This document shows, one piece after another, positions 21,100-31,779 of a stretch of DNA of 64,000 bases. Every line of letters begins with the position of its first letter. Position 1 is the stretch's first letter. The notes below the pieces were generated by a model. The model did not search any database. It had not been told where the DNA came from and worked only from the letters and a program-made list of their open reading frames with translations. The stretch is from Icerya purchasi (taxonomy: Eukaryota; Arthropoda; Insecta; Hemiptera; Monophlebidae): positions 103,833,164 to 103,897,163 of the forward strand of contig CM077116.1 in the NCBI GenBank assembly GCA_039619475.1. The letters are read 5' to 3'. The translations under genes were made by a program, and so were the position numbers.

Positions 21100-22828
21100 C
21101 AAATGTCAAAGAGATAGCGTCAACCAATCTATGGCATTGTTCAATAGTAGAATGTTCAGAACGGAAGCCATATTGGTGATCCGGGATTATATGATATTTA
21201 TTCAAAATTGGATGTAGACGACTTAAGATAAGCTTTTCGAAGACCTTTGAGAGAGAACAGAGTAAGCTAACTGGTCGGTAGGAGAATACATCTGTTTCAG
21301 GTTTTCCTACTTTACGAACCATTGTAATCTCCGATTTCTTCCACATATTTGGAAAGTAGCCGATTCTAAGCGAGCTGTTGTATACATAACACAGCAGGAT
21401 GGCCGCTTTACGCGGGAAGTGTCGGACAATTTCCGCCGTAATCTTGTCGCATCCAGGAGATTTCCTTAAAGGTGTATTTTGGAGGAGTTTAAAAACCTCT
21501 CTCGGCGCAAATACTTTAGTCCTATTATGAGCCTGCGAGCGTTCCTCCAAGACACTCTGCACACGCTGTATGTGGTCTTGATCAACATCTAACTGAGGTG
21601 AGAAGACTATAGACAAGTGATTTGCAAAAGCATTTGCCTTGTCTTTATCCGTTTTTACCCAGTTACTATTCACTTTTAAATTAAAAGGTTCTTCCTTCGT
21701 CTTCATCAGCTTCTTTGCTTTATACCATAGAGATCTATTATCATCGTTAAATTGGTGCAACTTATAAGTAAGAATTTGATTCTTATATTCACTTAGTGCA
21801 GCTTTCAACTTGGCTTGTAAGGTAATGTACCTAAGCTTAAACGAGGGATAACGATTACGTTGCCATTTCTTTCTGGCCGCCCGAGTATCTCTAATTAATT
21901 TCCTTAACCCGATTGGGATAAAGATGTTATATCTAAATTTATTAAGATCATAATTTGTAGCCTTATTGCATGCATCTTGCACCAGAGAAGTGAAATCCTT
22001 CACTGCAGCATCAATGTCATTTGTACTTTTTAGCCTAATCTTCAGGTTGGTATTATTCTCTATTATATTTGAGAAGATGGTCCAGTTTGTAGTTTTGTTG
22101 ACGAGTGTCCGTTGTTGCGATATCATTTTGGGATGCGAGTTTACCACAGCAATAACAGGCACGTGATCTGAGGATAAATCAACAATGGTATTACAGTCTC
22201 TGTTGTATGACTGAAGACCGCGAATAATAAAGAAATCTAAAATATCCGGATGCCTGTCGCAGTGGCTAGGCCAGTACGTCGGGGTCTTCGGAGACAAAAC
22301 ACTAAGAAAGTTATCATGTATTGCTTTAGCTAGCCTTTTTCCCGATTGATTAGTTATCCGAGATCCCCACTCGCTATTCTTCGCGTTAAAGTCTCCGCCA
22401 CAAATGAATTTATTTCCAAGGTGATTAAAGATTGCATTAAATTCAGCCTGCGGTATACGAAACTCTCCATGGCAATAAATCGCAGCTATTCCAAATTCAC
22501 TCGAAAGTGTCTCCATATTCACTGCCACGATTTGGTATGCATCCGAGGAACGTGAGAAGTTTTTGTACTGTTTGTAACAGTTTTTAATCATTACCATAGC
22601 TCCACCTCGCGCTGTACCGTCAGGATGATGCGCGGTATACACTTTATAGCCGTACATAACAAAGCTATTCTCGTTTATTAAATGTGTCTCTGTAATGAGC
22701 GCTATATCTACACCATTGTTACGAAGAAAAATTTCGAGTTCATTCCTTTTCCTTGTAATTCCATTGGAATTCCATAACATAATCACTAATGAGTGTTGAG
22801 TGACAATATTTGCGTTATTTAACATCAT
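21100..22828 (-). pseudogene. jockey ORF2, endonuclease and first part of RT (inverted segment)
   Basis: ORF2 starts at 22828, its ATG overlapping the ORF1 stop as ATGA. The endonuclease has IMLWNSNGITRKRNEL, ETHLI, HPDGTARGGAMV, AAIYCHG, CGGDFNAKNSEWGSR, TYWPSHCDRHPDILDFF and SSDHVPV. The RT begins with KSPGCDKITAEIV, PMWKKSE-like NMWKKSEITMV, YRPVSLLCSLSKVFEKLIL and YGFRSEHSTIEQCHRLVDAIS, then ends at the insertion edge. The track beyond 21100 is flanking DNA. The missing RT half is on the other strand at 24430-25365. Confidence 0.93.
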
Positions 22829-24294
22829 GGAATTAATTTTTCTATTAGTTTAGTCAATAGCGATAATAAAGGATTTATTGTATTTTTAAAGTCATTTAAA
22901 AATGTCACTAGAATTACTGACAAGTCGTTACCATTATTATCATTGTTGGCACTATTATTACTGTTATTATAATTATTGGTGTAATCGCAATTATTACTAT
23001 TTCTGATATGGCCAGCAGTGTTATAGTCAGCACCAGTATTCACGCTACCATGACTTAGTGTAGATAAGTTATTATCGTGATTTATTCGATTTTTTTTCAC
23101 TACATTAGCGTAAGTCTGGCTGTTTGAATTCAGAGAGTTTTTTCCTAAATGATGATAATGATTGTAATCGTTTACCTGAGTACGAGCGTAAGATGATCGT
23201 ACCTTATTGTAGTATTGGGCCTGCTGTTTAAGAACAGAGCATCCCCTATAGCTTGCGGGGTGATTCCCTTCACATAGCGCACATATGGCTGGTTCTGATG
23301 CGTCCCTAGGACAAGATTTTGTATCGTGAAGCCCAGCACATTTAACACATCTTGGCGGTAAGTTGCAAAAGTTTGCCGTATGACCCAGTAGCTGGCACCT
23401 TTTACATTGATGCAGCCTAGAATTTTTATAGGGTTCTTCGACTACGACGACAGTGTTTAAAATACGAGTAACTTGAAATATGTCCTGATTTTTTGTAGAT
23501 GGCTTTAAGTCCACGAAGAACATCGGAAGAGGTTGTTTGGTTTGATTTTTTAAGATATTAATAATTCTGATTACTTCAAATCCCTTTGTCCGTAATTCAT
23601 TCGTTATATCTGTTATGTCAGTAGAAGAGTGCAGGTTTTTTAAAACTACCCTAAATGGTTTCTCCTCCGCTAGTGAGTATGTATAATAAAAATAGTTATT
23701 TTCCTTTAAAGCTTTAATAACAGCGCGATAGCTTAACGGATTTTGTGTCTTTACTGTTATGCCCGTTAGAGTTGATTTTAACGAGAACTGAACATTTTGT
23801 AAAGTTAATAAAAATTTTCTAAAGTCAGTAAATTTTTGAATATTTTTTACCATTATCGGCGGTGGTAATTTTATATTTTTGTTAATACTGGGCTCATTCA
23901 TTTTATCGTTATTTACTTTAGTAACTTTTTCCCCACTTTCCACATCGCTTATGTTATTAATGGGAGCGTGTGTATCAGTTTGCATTTGATTTTCGTCTTC
24001 ATTAGCGAGAAATTTAAATATGTTAACTTTCACCGGTTTATTATTATGAATGGAGACAGTAGTACTTTTAGCTAATTTCGCCGTATGTTTTGGTGTTTGC
24101 CAAGTATCGTCGCTATCGCTTGTTTGCGTATTAGAATGCTGTCTCTTGACAGTATAGCCGGTGTTATCCTGTTTACGAATAATTTTAACAGGGCTTACCC
24201 CACGTGAATTCGATGCAGAAGAAAAAGCAGCTACTGCCGTAGTAGACGCGCCTGTCGGCCGTTTTACAATAGAAAGAGTGGCCGGCGTTGGCAT
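22825..24294 (-). CDS. jockey ORF1 (gag-like, zinc knuckles)
   Basis: An intact 489-residue ORF. An N-terminal Ser/Thr-rich part is followed by IKLPPPIMVKNIQKF, an RRM-like PRE_C2HC region (residues about 155-290) and three CCHC knuckles (CKRCQLLGHTANFC, CVKCAGLHDTKSC, CALCEGNHPASYRGC). The C-terminus is Asn-rich and ends SLLTKLIEKLIP; the same ending can be read 5' of jockey copy 2 (34977-35108), so both belong to one family. Such proteins bind the element RNA. Upstream, 24295 to about 24430 is the 5' UTR. Confidence 0.92.
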   Translation of the reverse strand: MPTPATLSIVKRPTGASTTAVAAFSSASNSRGVSPVKIIRKQDNTGYTVKRQHSNTQTSDSDDTWQTPKHTAKLAKSTTVSIHNNKPVKVNIFKFLANEDENQMQTDTHAPINNISDVESGEKVTKVNNDKMNEPSINKNIKLPPPIMVKNIQKFTDFRKFLLTLQNVQFSLKSTLTGITVKTQNPLSYRAVIKALKENNYFYYTYSLAEEKPFRVVLKNLHSSTDITDITNELRTKGFEVIRIINILKNQTKQPLPMFFVDLKPSTKNQDIFQVTRILNTVVVVEEPYKNSRLHQCKRCQLLGHTANFCNLPPRCVKCAGLHDTKSCPRDASEPAICALCEGNHPASYRGCSVLKQQAQYYNKVRSSYARTQVNDYNHYHHLGKNSLNSNSQTYANVVKKNRINHDNNLSTLSHGSVNTGADYNTAGHIRNSNNCDYTNNYNNSNNSANNDNNGNDLSVILVTFLNDFKNTINPLLSLLTKLIEKLIP

Positions 24295-24429
24295 GATAAG
24301 TTCGATTATTCGATAACTTGTCTGGTATAGAGAGAGTTATCGAAGTTAAAATAAATGCAATAAATACGAGCGGTCTGGCGGAGCCAGCCGATAAAGGAAA
24401 GATCTCACCTGCGTTATCAGCGGTCGGCT

Positions 24430-25365
24430 ATGTATTTCTGTTCGATAGGGTTGCTATACAAACTCAAACAGTTCGTTCCTTCTGACCTGCACAAGCTATT
24501 AACATCGTATTTAAATGGTAGAACATTTACCGTCCGAGTTAATGATTCAATCTCGGAAGAACATAACATTCAGTCGTCGGTCCCGCAAGGGAGCATTCTT
24601 GGCCCAGTATTATACTCGGTTTACACAGCTGACATGCCTGGATCGAATCAGACTGTGCTCGCCACATTTGCTGATGACATAGCGATACTAGCATCAAACA
24701 CAAATTCAGTATATGCTAATGCTGCAGTTCAGAGTCATATAAATCGAATGGCAGACTGGGCACGGCTTTGGGGTATAAGTTTTAACCCAGCTAAAAGCCA
24801 GCATGTCACATTTACGAATAGACACGTTACCTGTCCTGTTTTGAAAATTTGTAATTCAACAATCCCACAAGTTGACTCAGTTCGTTATCTTGGGATGCAT
24901 TTGGACAGACGGCTTACATGGCGGCATCATGTCATTCAGACTAAGAAAACAGTCTCTAATCGATGTAGGTTATTATATCCATTAATAGGAAGAAAATCGA
25001 CCTTGAGCTTAAATGTCAAGCGTCAACTATATTTAACAATGATAGCGCCCATTTGGAGGTACGGGCTGGAACTGTACGGGACAACTGCAACATCAAATCT
25101 ATTGAAGATTCAAAGGGAGCAGTCAAAGATACTTCGGATTATTACTTCCGCGCCAAGATACGTGTCGAACTTAACACTACACACAGATTTGCAAGTGCCA
25201 TTTGTAAAAGATATTTATGTGGAGCAGTACAGAAAGTTTTTCGACAAGCTGCAGTGCAGTACAAATCCGAACATCAGCCGTATGTATCAACCAAATGTAC
25301 CAGGAAATCCGCCCAGACGTTTCAAACGAAGAAAATGGTGTCGGGATGCACTTCCGATCACCTAG
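24430..25365 (+). pseudogene. jockey ORF2, second part of RT and C-terminus
   Basis: The real similarity begins at about GLLYKLKQFVPSDL. It has SSVPQGSILGPVLYSVY, the FADD active site (24667-24678), DSVRYLGMHLDRRLTWRHH and a long C-terminal part ending RKWCRDALPIT. Together with 21100-22828 it makes up one ORF2 split by inversion. The Met at 24430 is fortuitous, at or near the junction. A 240-bp 3' UTR and poly(A) follow. Confidence 0.93.
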
Positions 25366-25620
25366 TAAATACGGATTGCCGACTAGATATCACTGTCTTC
25401 TGATGTTACCTCTCCATGACTAGAGTCTGATCTTCCTTAAACTTAGTCTGTTGTCCCATAGGGGTCACCAGACTTATCATCGGCCTTCCAATGATTTCTT
25501 TTTCCTTGGTGTTCCCAGTTTCCTATTCCCTTTTCCTCCCTTTCACTCTATTCCCTTTAAGCATGTCTTGTGATCAGCATTGCTTATGGTTTTCCGGTGC
25601 AATGTAAAAAAAAAAAAAAA

Positions 25621-25630
25621 ATGTATCTAT
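25621..25630. repeat. target-site duplication of jockey element 1, right
   Basis: Second copy of ATGTATCTAT, directly after the poly(A). Confidence 0.88.
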
Positions 25631-26500
25631 TATACACCATTCAATAGGAGTTGAAAAAACTCTTGCAGCCAAATTTTCAGCCCCCTATCCCCTGTAAATG
25701 CATAGTAAAGCCAAGAAATTTTTTTTTTTAATTGATTTTTTTTTGAAACGTCTTTCAATTGGAAAATTCTGAAAAAGTTCACAGTGGTGGGTTTCCAAAT
25801 AAGAAATAACTAAATATTTTTTAAATCTCATAACCTCAAAATTGGCTCCTAAAAAAATTATTTAAGTTTTAAATCATTTTTTTCACTCTTAAATTCAGAT
25901 TCCGCTTTTTAAATGAACGATTTTGATGTTTTTTCCCGTTCTTTACAGTGGTGCTACTACTTATTCAAAAAAAAAAACTGGTGGCCACCCCGAATTTGGC
26001 CAAAAACTAACTTTTTCGTCCTTTTCTTACATTTCTAATAGGTTATGTTACAATTAGCTTAAATAACATTTTATGTTTTTCCGCTCTTTATGATGATATT
26101 ATTTTAATAAGGAGTTTTAATATAACACGTTCAAATATCAGCGAAAAATCTGATTTTTACAATTGTTTTTTGTTCTACTTTTACATTGCAGTACATTCTG
26201 AAAGCCTAGAATTATATTTTACATATTTTGCGTATATTTCCAATGACGGTGATATAAAAATTGTAACATTTTTATTGCTTCTCATCCTGCTATAAACCGA
26301 AATCTAACATTTTTTAAGATTATGTGATATTTTTAAGTCATGTTACATTTAAAATTTTTAAACAGTAGGAATAAAACTGTTTCTATTTTTTAAATATCAT
26401 CTTTACTTCTATGTATATTATTTCGGCCTGGTTATACTTATTTTTTGAGTATTAAGAGTCATTTTTTTTTAAATTGCTGCAGATTGTTTGACTTTTTTTT
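25631..26500 (+). repeat. left inverted-repeat arm
   Basis: Inverse complement of 27505-29270 after the 27659-28524 insert is left out. Shared stretches include TGGTGGCCACCCCGAATTTG, ATGATGATATTATTTTAATA and GGTTATGTTACAATTAGC. A few percent divergence by eye. No genes. Confidence 0.88.
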
Positions 26501-26647
26501 TTTTATATAAATAAATAAGTTTTGGGCCTCATTGAACAGGTATGCTCGTTGTGTGAGTGCCCAACACTTTTATTATCGTTTATTCTAGTCAAAAAAATTG
26601 TAAATTACCTTTTTACAAATATCAAATATTCACAAAATTAAATTGTT

Positions 26648-27130
26648 TTACTCATCATCATCACTGTCATTAATGCACACTTCTATTTTATCATTAGGAA
26701 AAATTTTAGAAAAAATTTCAGCTGGTCTTATGATTCTTGATAAATATCTTCTATGTGACAGACATGGGCGTCGCTGGCGGAGGGAGGCGTTGCCCCCTCT
26801 GGAGCTTTGGAACTTTTTAATCAACTGGCCAGATGAGTATTCATAGGTGCTTAATCATGGACAGTTTGACTTTTATAATAAAGTAGTAGAACAATTTGCC
26901 AGAAACCCACGAAAATTATGTTTTAATTCAGATTTTATTCTTGTTTAATAAAATATTAAGCCTTTACAAATTATAAATTTTATTTTTCCTATAACTCATA
27001 TCTTCTTTCTATTATATTGTCCCCCCCCCCCCCCCCCCCGCGCAATGGCTGGCGACGCTTTTGGTGACAGATAGTGGATAATTACAACATGTGCACAACA
27101 TCCAATAATCAATAACCTTTGTTCCTTTTA
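26648..27130 (-). pseudogene. DNA-transposase C-terminus, split by a MITE
   Basis: On the minus strand, leaving out 26764-27063 and one TSD copy, the frame reads KEQRLLIIGCCAHVVIIHYL then SHRRYLSRIIRPAEIFSKIF and ends in an acidic DSDDDE before TAA (26648-26650). A GCCAHV...YL block near the C-terminus is familiar to me from DDE-type transposases of animal DNA transposons, but I cannot assign the superfamily. It lies between the long inverted repeats and is probably the transposase of that element. The catalytic part was not recovered. Confidence 0.55.
26764..27063. mobile_element. hAT-type MITE, 300 bp
   Basis: Ends CATGGGCGTCGCTGGC and the inverse of CAAAAGCGTCGCCAGC, flanked by exact 8-bp copies of GTGACAGA (26756-26763 and 27064-27071). 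Eight-bp TSDs and CA-starting TIRs are typical of hAT. A run of about 19 C at 27021-27039 is inside. No coding capacity. Confidence 0.85.
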
Positions 27131-27504
27131 AAAGGGTATTGTACATCAGTATACTAATGTTTAAATCTAAATAATCTATGTAGATCATAAATTATATTTT
27201 TGTACAAATAAAGAAAAAAATTTTATTCCATATAAATTTTTTAAATTAATTACTGATCCTAACTTAAAAATATTTAAATTATATTGATATTGTCAGAAAC
27301 AGAATTTTTAAAGCAACCAGCTTAAATTTCTAGGTATATTAGTAGATACCGAAGCCAAAATATCATTTTTATTTTTGAATTTGTAACTGTAAGATATAGT
27401 TTATTTAAATCACCTTATAGTTTAAAATTGTCTATTTCTTAAACCTATTACTTTCTACAAATTTTAATTACTTTATGTAGATTTCAATTAATCGACTGTG
27501 TAGA

Positions 27505-29283
27505 GGTAAGTAAGTCAAAAAACTACAGCTAATTTTTAAAAAAGTGACTCTCATATATTCAAAAAATGAGAGCATCCAGACAAAATCTTTTTATATGTAT
27601 AGGTGAAAGTCAAGATGATGTTTAAAAAATAGAATCAGTTTAATTGCTACTGTTTATATCGGGGCTGGATATAAGGGGAGAGTAAGGGGGAATTATAGTC
27701 CCAGGCCTCAGCCTCTAGGGGGCCTCGCACTTTTAAACAGAAAAACATTGAATTTTCCATGCACAAAGTTTAAGTTTCTGTTCCCGAAATACTCAATACT
27801 ATAAAAATGTAAGAATTTAAATTTGCATTTTTTATCTTAAAGAAAAATCAGTTAATTTTTATATATATAAAAAGGAATATATATAAGTTCATAATTAAAA
27901 TTATACATTTTTTCTCTTTAAAACATTCTTTTTCTTTTCCAAAAAACTAAAGAAATGAATATTTATAGAAATTTTCTATGATAAATCTAATTTATTGTGT
28001 TAAAAAAAGTGAATAGGTCCTTTAACGTACGTATTGATTAATAAATAAACATTTGGCAAATCAATTAATAACCATTTTCTATCCTAATATTGATACCCAA
28101 ATTAGCTTGAAAACTGCTGTAGCGATAATACCGGCACCGCCGCCCTGGATGATGCACATAAATAATATTTTTATTTTTATTAAAAAACTGATCACTTTTA
28201 TGGCACCTACAATATTTAATTTATACGTATATATTTTTTTTTTTTGTACAAAAAGAAAACATAATGTTGTTAATAAAAAATTACAAATATTAAGATGTAT
28301 ATCTAAAATTCCTTATTTAACGTTTAATTTATGTAGCATTCAGTTTCGTAGGGTAAGAAAGTTGATTTGTTAAAGAGAGCATTTTAATATTATTAGTTTT
28401 TTTATTTTCACTTGTCAGTTTGCACTTGTACGATAATGAACTTTTTCACCACTTTCTCTTCGAAGGGGGTCTCACATTCAAGATTAATCCCCTCCGGCCC
28501 TGTAAATCCTACATCCACCCCTGGTTTGAATATGTTAAATGTAACATGATTTAAAAATATCACATAATCTTAAAAAATGTTAGATTTGTTTATAGCAGGA
28601 TGTAAAACAATAAAAATATTACAATTTTTATAACACCGCCATTGTAAATATATTCAAAATATGTAAAATATAATGCTAAGCTTTCAGAATGTACTGCAAC
28701 ATAAAAGTAGAACAAAAAACAATTGTAAAAATCAGATTTTTCGCTGATATTTGAACGTGTTATATTAAAACTCCTTATTAAAATAATATCATCATAAAGA
28801 GCGGAAAAACATAAAATGTTATTTAAGCTAATTGTAACATAACCTATTAGAAATGTAAGAAAAGGACGAAAAAGTTAGTTTTTGGCCAAATTCGGGGTGG
28901 CCACCAGTTTTTTTTTTTGAATAAGTAGTAGCACCACTGTAAAGAACGGGAAAAAACATCAAAATCGTTCATTTAAAAAGCGGAATCTGAATTTAAGAGT
29001 GAAAAAAATGATTTAAAACTTAAATAATTTTTTTAGGAGCCAATTTTGAGGTTATGAGATTTAAAAAATATTTAGTTATTTCTTATTTGGAAACCCACCA
29101 CTGTGAACTTTTTCAGAATTTTCCGATTGAAAGACGTTTCAAAAAAAAATCAATTAAAAAAAAAAAATTTCTTGGCTTTACTATGCATTTACAGGGGATA
29201 GGGAGCTGAAAATTTAGCTGTAGGAGTTTCTTTCAGTCCCTATCGAATGGTGCAAATTTTACTATAGTTATCCAGTTATAGCC
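27505..29283 (-). repeat. right inverted-repeat arm, with an insert
   Basis: Pairs with the left arm. The arm sequence is continuous except for 27659-28524. No gene. Confidence 0.85.
27659..28524. mobile_element. non-autonomous hAT-like insert
   Basis: Found because the two arms of the surrounding inverted repeat align on either side of it. The ends are CGGGGCTGGATATAAGG and the inverse of CAGGGGTGGATGTAGG, flanked by GTTTATAT and GTTTGAAT, an 8-bp TSD with two differences. It has no transposase. Confidence 0.65.
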
Positions 29284-29714
29284 GTAACAGAAAGAAATAA
29301 TTAAATGAAAAATATGTGATCTAAACAATTGAAATAAAAAAATAAAATTAAAATAGAAATGAAAACATAAAACTGTGATGTAAAATAAATGAGCCTAATT
29401 GAAATTATGGGGGAATGTGTGAAATGAAAACGACATATAATTAAAAACCTTCTCATCAAATCAATTCTAACTCCTTTTTATCTCCTGTTCTTTATTCAAG
29501 TTTTTTTTTCTCTTTTTATCACTAATTAAAAGGTATACGTTCACACTTTCATTTTTACCAAATACTTTGAAAATACTGGTGAAGTGTTCGATATAAATAA
29601 ATCATTCACCTTTGTATCTGTATGTACCTATTTAAATGATATTTATGCAGATGTATACTCTGCCTATAGATTGTAATTAACTGTACACATTAAATAAAGT
29701 AACATAATATATAG
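29284..29714. other. Helitron interior, end of unit 1 and spacer
   Basis: 29284 to about 29445 continues unit 1 after the TIR insertion (GTAACAG, then a copy of the region around 35690). From 29455 it repeats 20510 onward. No gene is seen. Confidence 0.6.
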
Positions 29715-29861
29715 CCGCAAATATAAACATGTTATTTCATTTTTAAATTTCAATTTGATTGCTCAAGTGTTTTTAAAATAAGCAAAAGTCAAAAAAGAGA
29801 TTATAATAAAATTAATTTTAGAATTCAGTTTAATAAATTGTATATGTAAACATGTATGTAT

Positions 29862-30810
29862 TAGGGATGTTGCGGATGCAGATTTTTTGACATCTGCAGA
29901 TGCGGATGCGGATGCGGATTTTTGAGTACTCACATCTGCGGATACGGATGCGGATGCGGATCTTAGGATTTTTTAAAAAGAGATTTCATATTGGTGCATA
30001 AATAATATCAAAAGCATGTAATCTTTTACATTTTTATTAAATAATTATATACTTAGTAATGAAAGTTAAAAATTGGTGAATTATATTTAATAAAAATTAA
30101 TATCGCCGCCATTTCAGGTTCAGGTCTGTTTCGCAGAAGATCATAAATTAAGCCCGCGCTACTAAGCAATTGTTCGCTAAGTACGCTTTTTAGTGCAGGT
30201 GATAAAAATCTGCGTGCTATTCCAGATAACATTTTCAGTTCTTTTCGGTGAACGCTCCACCATTTAAATGGATTTTCATTTACGTTTATTCTTTTCTTAT
30301 TGCCGTAAGAAAGTAATTCCTTTTTGAGTAGAGTGTCAGCGCTATCATTTTCTGACGATGCTTCACCCTCTTCTTCACTTGACGAATCTAGCATCATGGC
30401 AAGATCGCTTTTTAAGCCAACCTTTCTAACCATACCGGAAGTTCCTGGTTGTTCTGAATCTTTAACTGAGGAATATGTCATTCTCATTCTCTTATTAACT
30501 GCACTATGTAAAACTCAAATAATCGAAATGTTCACACGATGTAATTAATTACAAATAAATTGAACAATAGCAAACACGTGGCGTCTGGCTACCGAGCACT
30601 CTCTGCGCTCCTATTGGCTGTGAGCACGGGACGTGCCATTCGCCCCCTCGCCCAATTTCTTTCTTGTAGCGAGTCGCGACCTTCAATACATCCGCATCCG
30701 CATTAATATCCGCATTGATTAATGCGGATGCAGATGCGGATGCGGATGTAAAAATTTATGCGGAAGATCCGCAATTGCGGATGCGGATGCGAATATCCGC
30801 AACATCCCTA
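29862..30810 (-). mobile_element. hAT element, 949 bp, with GCGGAT subterminal repeats
   Basis: Ends TAGGGATGTTGCGGAT in inverted copies, flanked by exact 8-bp GTATGTAT duplications (29854-29861 and 30811-30818). Next to each end the hexamer GCGGAT is repeated many times, as expected for transposase-binding subterminal repeats of hAT. Only the transposase C-terminus remains inside. Confidence 0.9.
30053..30487 (-). CDS. hAT transposase C-terminal (dimerisation) domain remnant
   Basis: A 144-residue ORF. Residues about 75-140 match the hAT dimerisation region: NPFKWWSVHRKEL, IARRFLSPALKSVLSEQLLSSAG, LIYDLLRNRPEPEM and LIFIKYN. The N-terminal half (acidic SSSEEEGEASSEND) is the linker usual before that domain. 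The catalytic DDE core and BED finger are missing, so it could not mobilise DNA itself. It lies wholly within the element 29862-30810. Whether it is expressed as a short dimerising protein is unknown. Confidence 0.85.
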   Translation of the reverse strand: MRMTYSSVKDSEQPGTSGMVRKVGLKSDLAMMLDSSSEEEGEASSENDSADTLLKKELLSYGNKKRINVNENPFKWWSVHRKELKMLSGIARRFLSPALKSVLSEQLLSSAGLIYDLLRNRPEPEMAAILIFIKYNSPIFNFHY

Positions 30811-31014
30811 GTATGTATATAGAAATAAATTCACAACCACAGTTTTATTTAATTTAAATGTGCGCATAGTAAAATAGAAATGTAGCATCAATAATTAAAT
30901 ATATAAAATATATAATACTTGAAAAATCAGGTAAATAAATTTGTATGAAAAAAATAAATTATGGATATAATGTAACGGAGAGAACAAAGTGATTGAAAAA
31001 TACATGATCCGAAC

Positions 31015-31367
31015 CAGGGCCGTATCTAGACCAAAATTTCGGGGGAGGGGGGATTTTTTCTATTTATATATATACATATATGTGTTTGTGTATGTCATCA
31101 TATAATATATTCATTCATACATGGTACATTAAAGCCTTGTAGTCAATTATTGTATATGCAATATTTGAACACTATAATAAAAACAAATAAAAAATAGTCA
31201 TTTCCATACAGTTCATAAAAATTTTAATTTTCTTTTCCGCTTTTGTCATAAATTGAAAAGAAATAAATTTATTCTGAATTTTGGCCCATTTAATTCAAGC
31301 AATTATTATTTCGCAGACATTTTGGGGGAGGTTTGAACACAGAAAACCCCTCTCAGATACGACCCTG
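31015..31367. mobile_element. hAT-type MITE, 353 bp
   Basis: TIRs CAGGGCCGTATCTAGA and CAGGGTCGTATCTGAGA, flanked by ATCCGAAC and ATCTGAAC (8 bp, one difference). The sister repeat unit at about 35680-35700 reads GATCGGAACGATTGAAATG without the element and serves as the empty site. Confidence 0.9.
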
Positions 31368-31696
31368 ATCTGAACGATTGAAATGAGCAAATAAAATTAA
31401 AATAAGAATGAAAAAATAAAATTGAAATGTAAAATAAATACGCCTATTTAAATTATCGGAGAACGTACGAAATGAAAACCACATCATGAAGTGAATGAAA
31501 CTTAAAAATTCAATAAAAAAATTCGAAAAATATGAAATTAAATGCTTTAGAAAATAAATGTTTTGGGGGGAAAAAGAATTAAATAGTTGATTAGAAATTT
31601 GATATAAAAATAATATATTAAATTGATTTTCATTGGACTTAAAATATATGATATTTGTTTTACACATAAGTAAATAAAATAATTTCATGTACTTAC

Positions 31697-31779
31697 CGAA
31701 CAGTAAAAAATATCTGGAAAATTGAAATTGGTGTATGGGCCTTTCTCGTACATAACTGAGCTGCTGCCAGGTGCGATAC
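31697..31779 (-). other. 83-nt exon-like block with splice sites, copy 1
   Basis: On the minus strand a T-rich tract and TAG precede the block, and GTAAGTAC follows it. One frame reads GPYTNFNFPDIFYC. A second copy at 36008-36090 has the same length and the same splice-like edges. The gene of origin is unknown to me. Confidence 0.4.

Larger units (their letters stand above)
21100..25620. mobile_element. jockey-clade LINE with a twin-priming 5' inversion
   Basis: The 5' part (5' UTR, ORF1, first half of ORF2) lies on the minus strand at 21100 to about 24430. The 3' part (rest of RT, 3' UTR, poly(A) at 25606-25620) lies on the plus strand. The cut falls within the RT, with only about 8 codons missing between the two breakpoints. 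A TSD of at least 10 bp flanks the whole. This is the classic product of twin priming during LINE insertion, and the entire 5' UTR is present. Confidence 0.92.
21048..29283. mobile_element. DNA transposon with about 0.9-kb terminal inverted repeats
   Basis: The ends GGCTATA..C.GAT.ACTAT.GTAAAATT (left, 21048) and the inverted copy (right, ending 29283) begin arms of about 0.9 kb: left 21048-21099 plus 25631-26500, right 27505-29283 with an 866-bp insert. Between them is a transposase tail on the minus strand (26648-27130). A jockey LINE sits inside the left arm. I cannot name the superfamily; no clear TSD is visible, partly because the Helitron repeat around it has lost some bases compared with its sister copies. 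Confidence 0.75.

Noticed and set aside
27021..27039. Poly-C run as a structural element (i-motif or G-quadruplex)
   Set aside because: It is a single homopolymer within a MITE and may be of uncertain length; nothing else supports a function.
29870..30800. GCGGAT hexamer arrays as a CRISPR-like or satellite array
   Set aside because: Unit is 6 bp without spacers, and the arrays sit inside hAT terminal inverted repeats with an 8-bp TSD.
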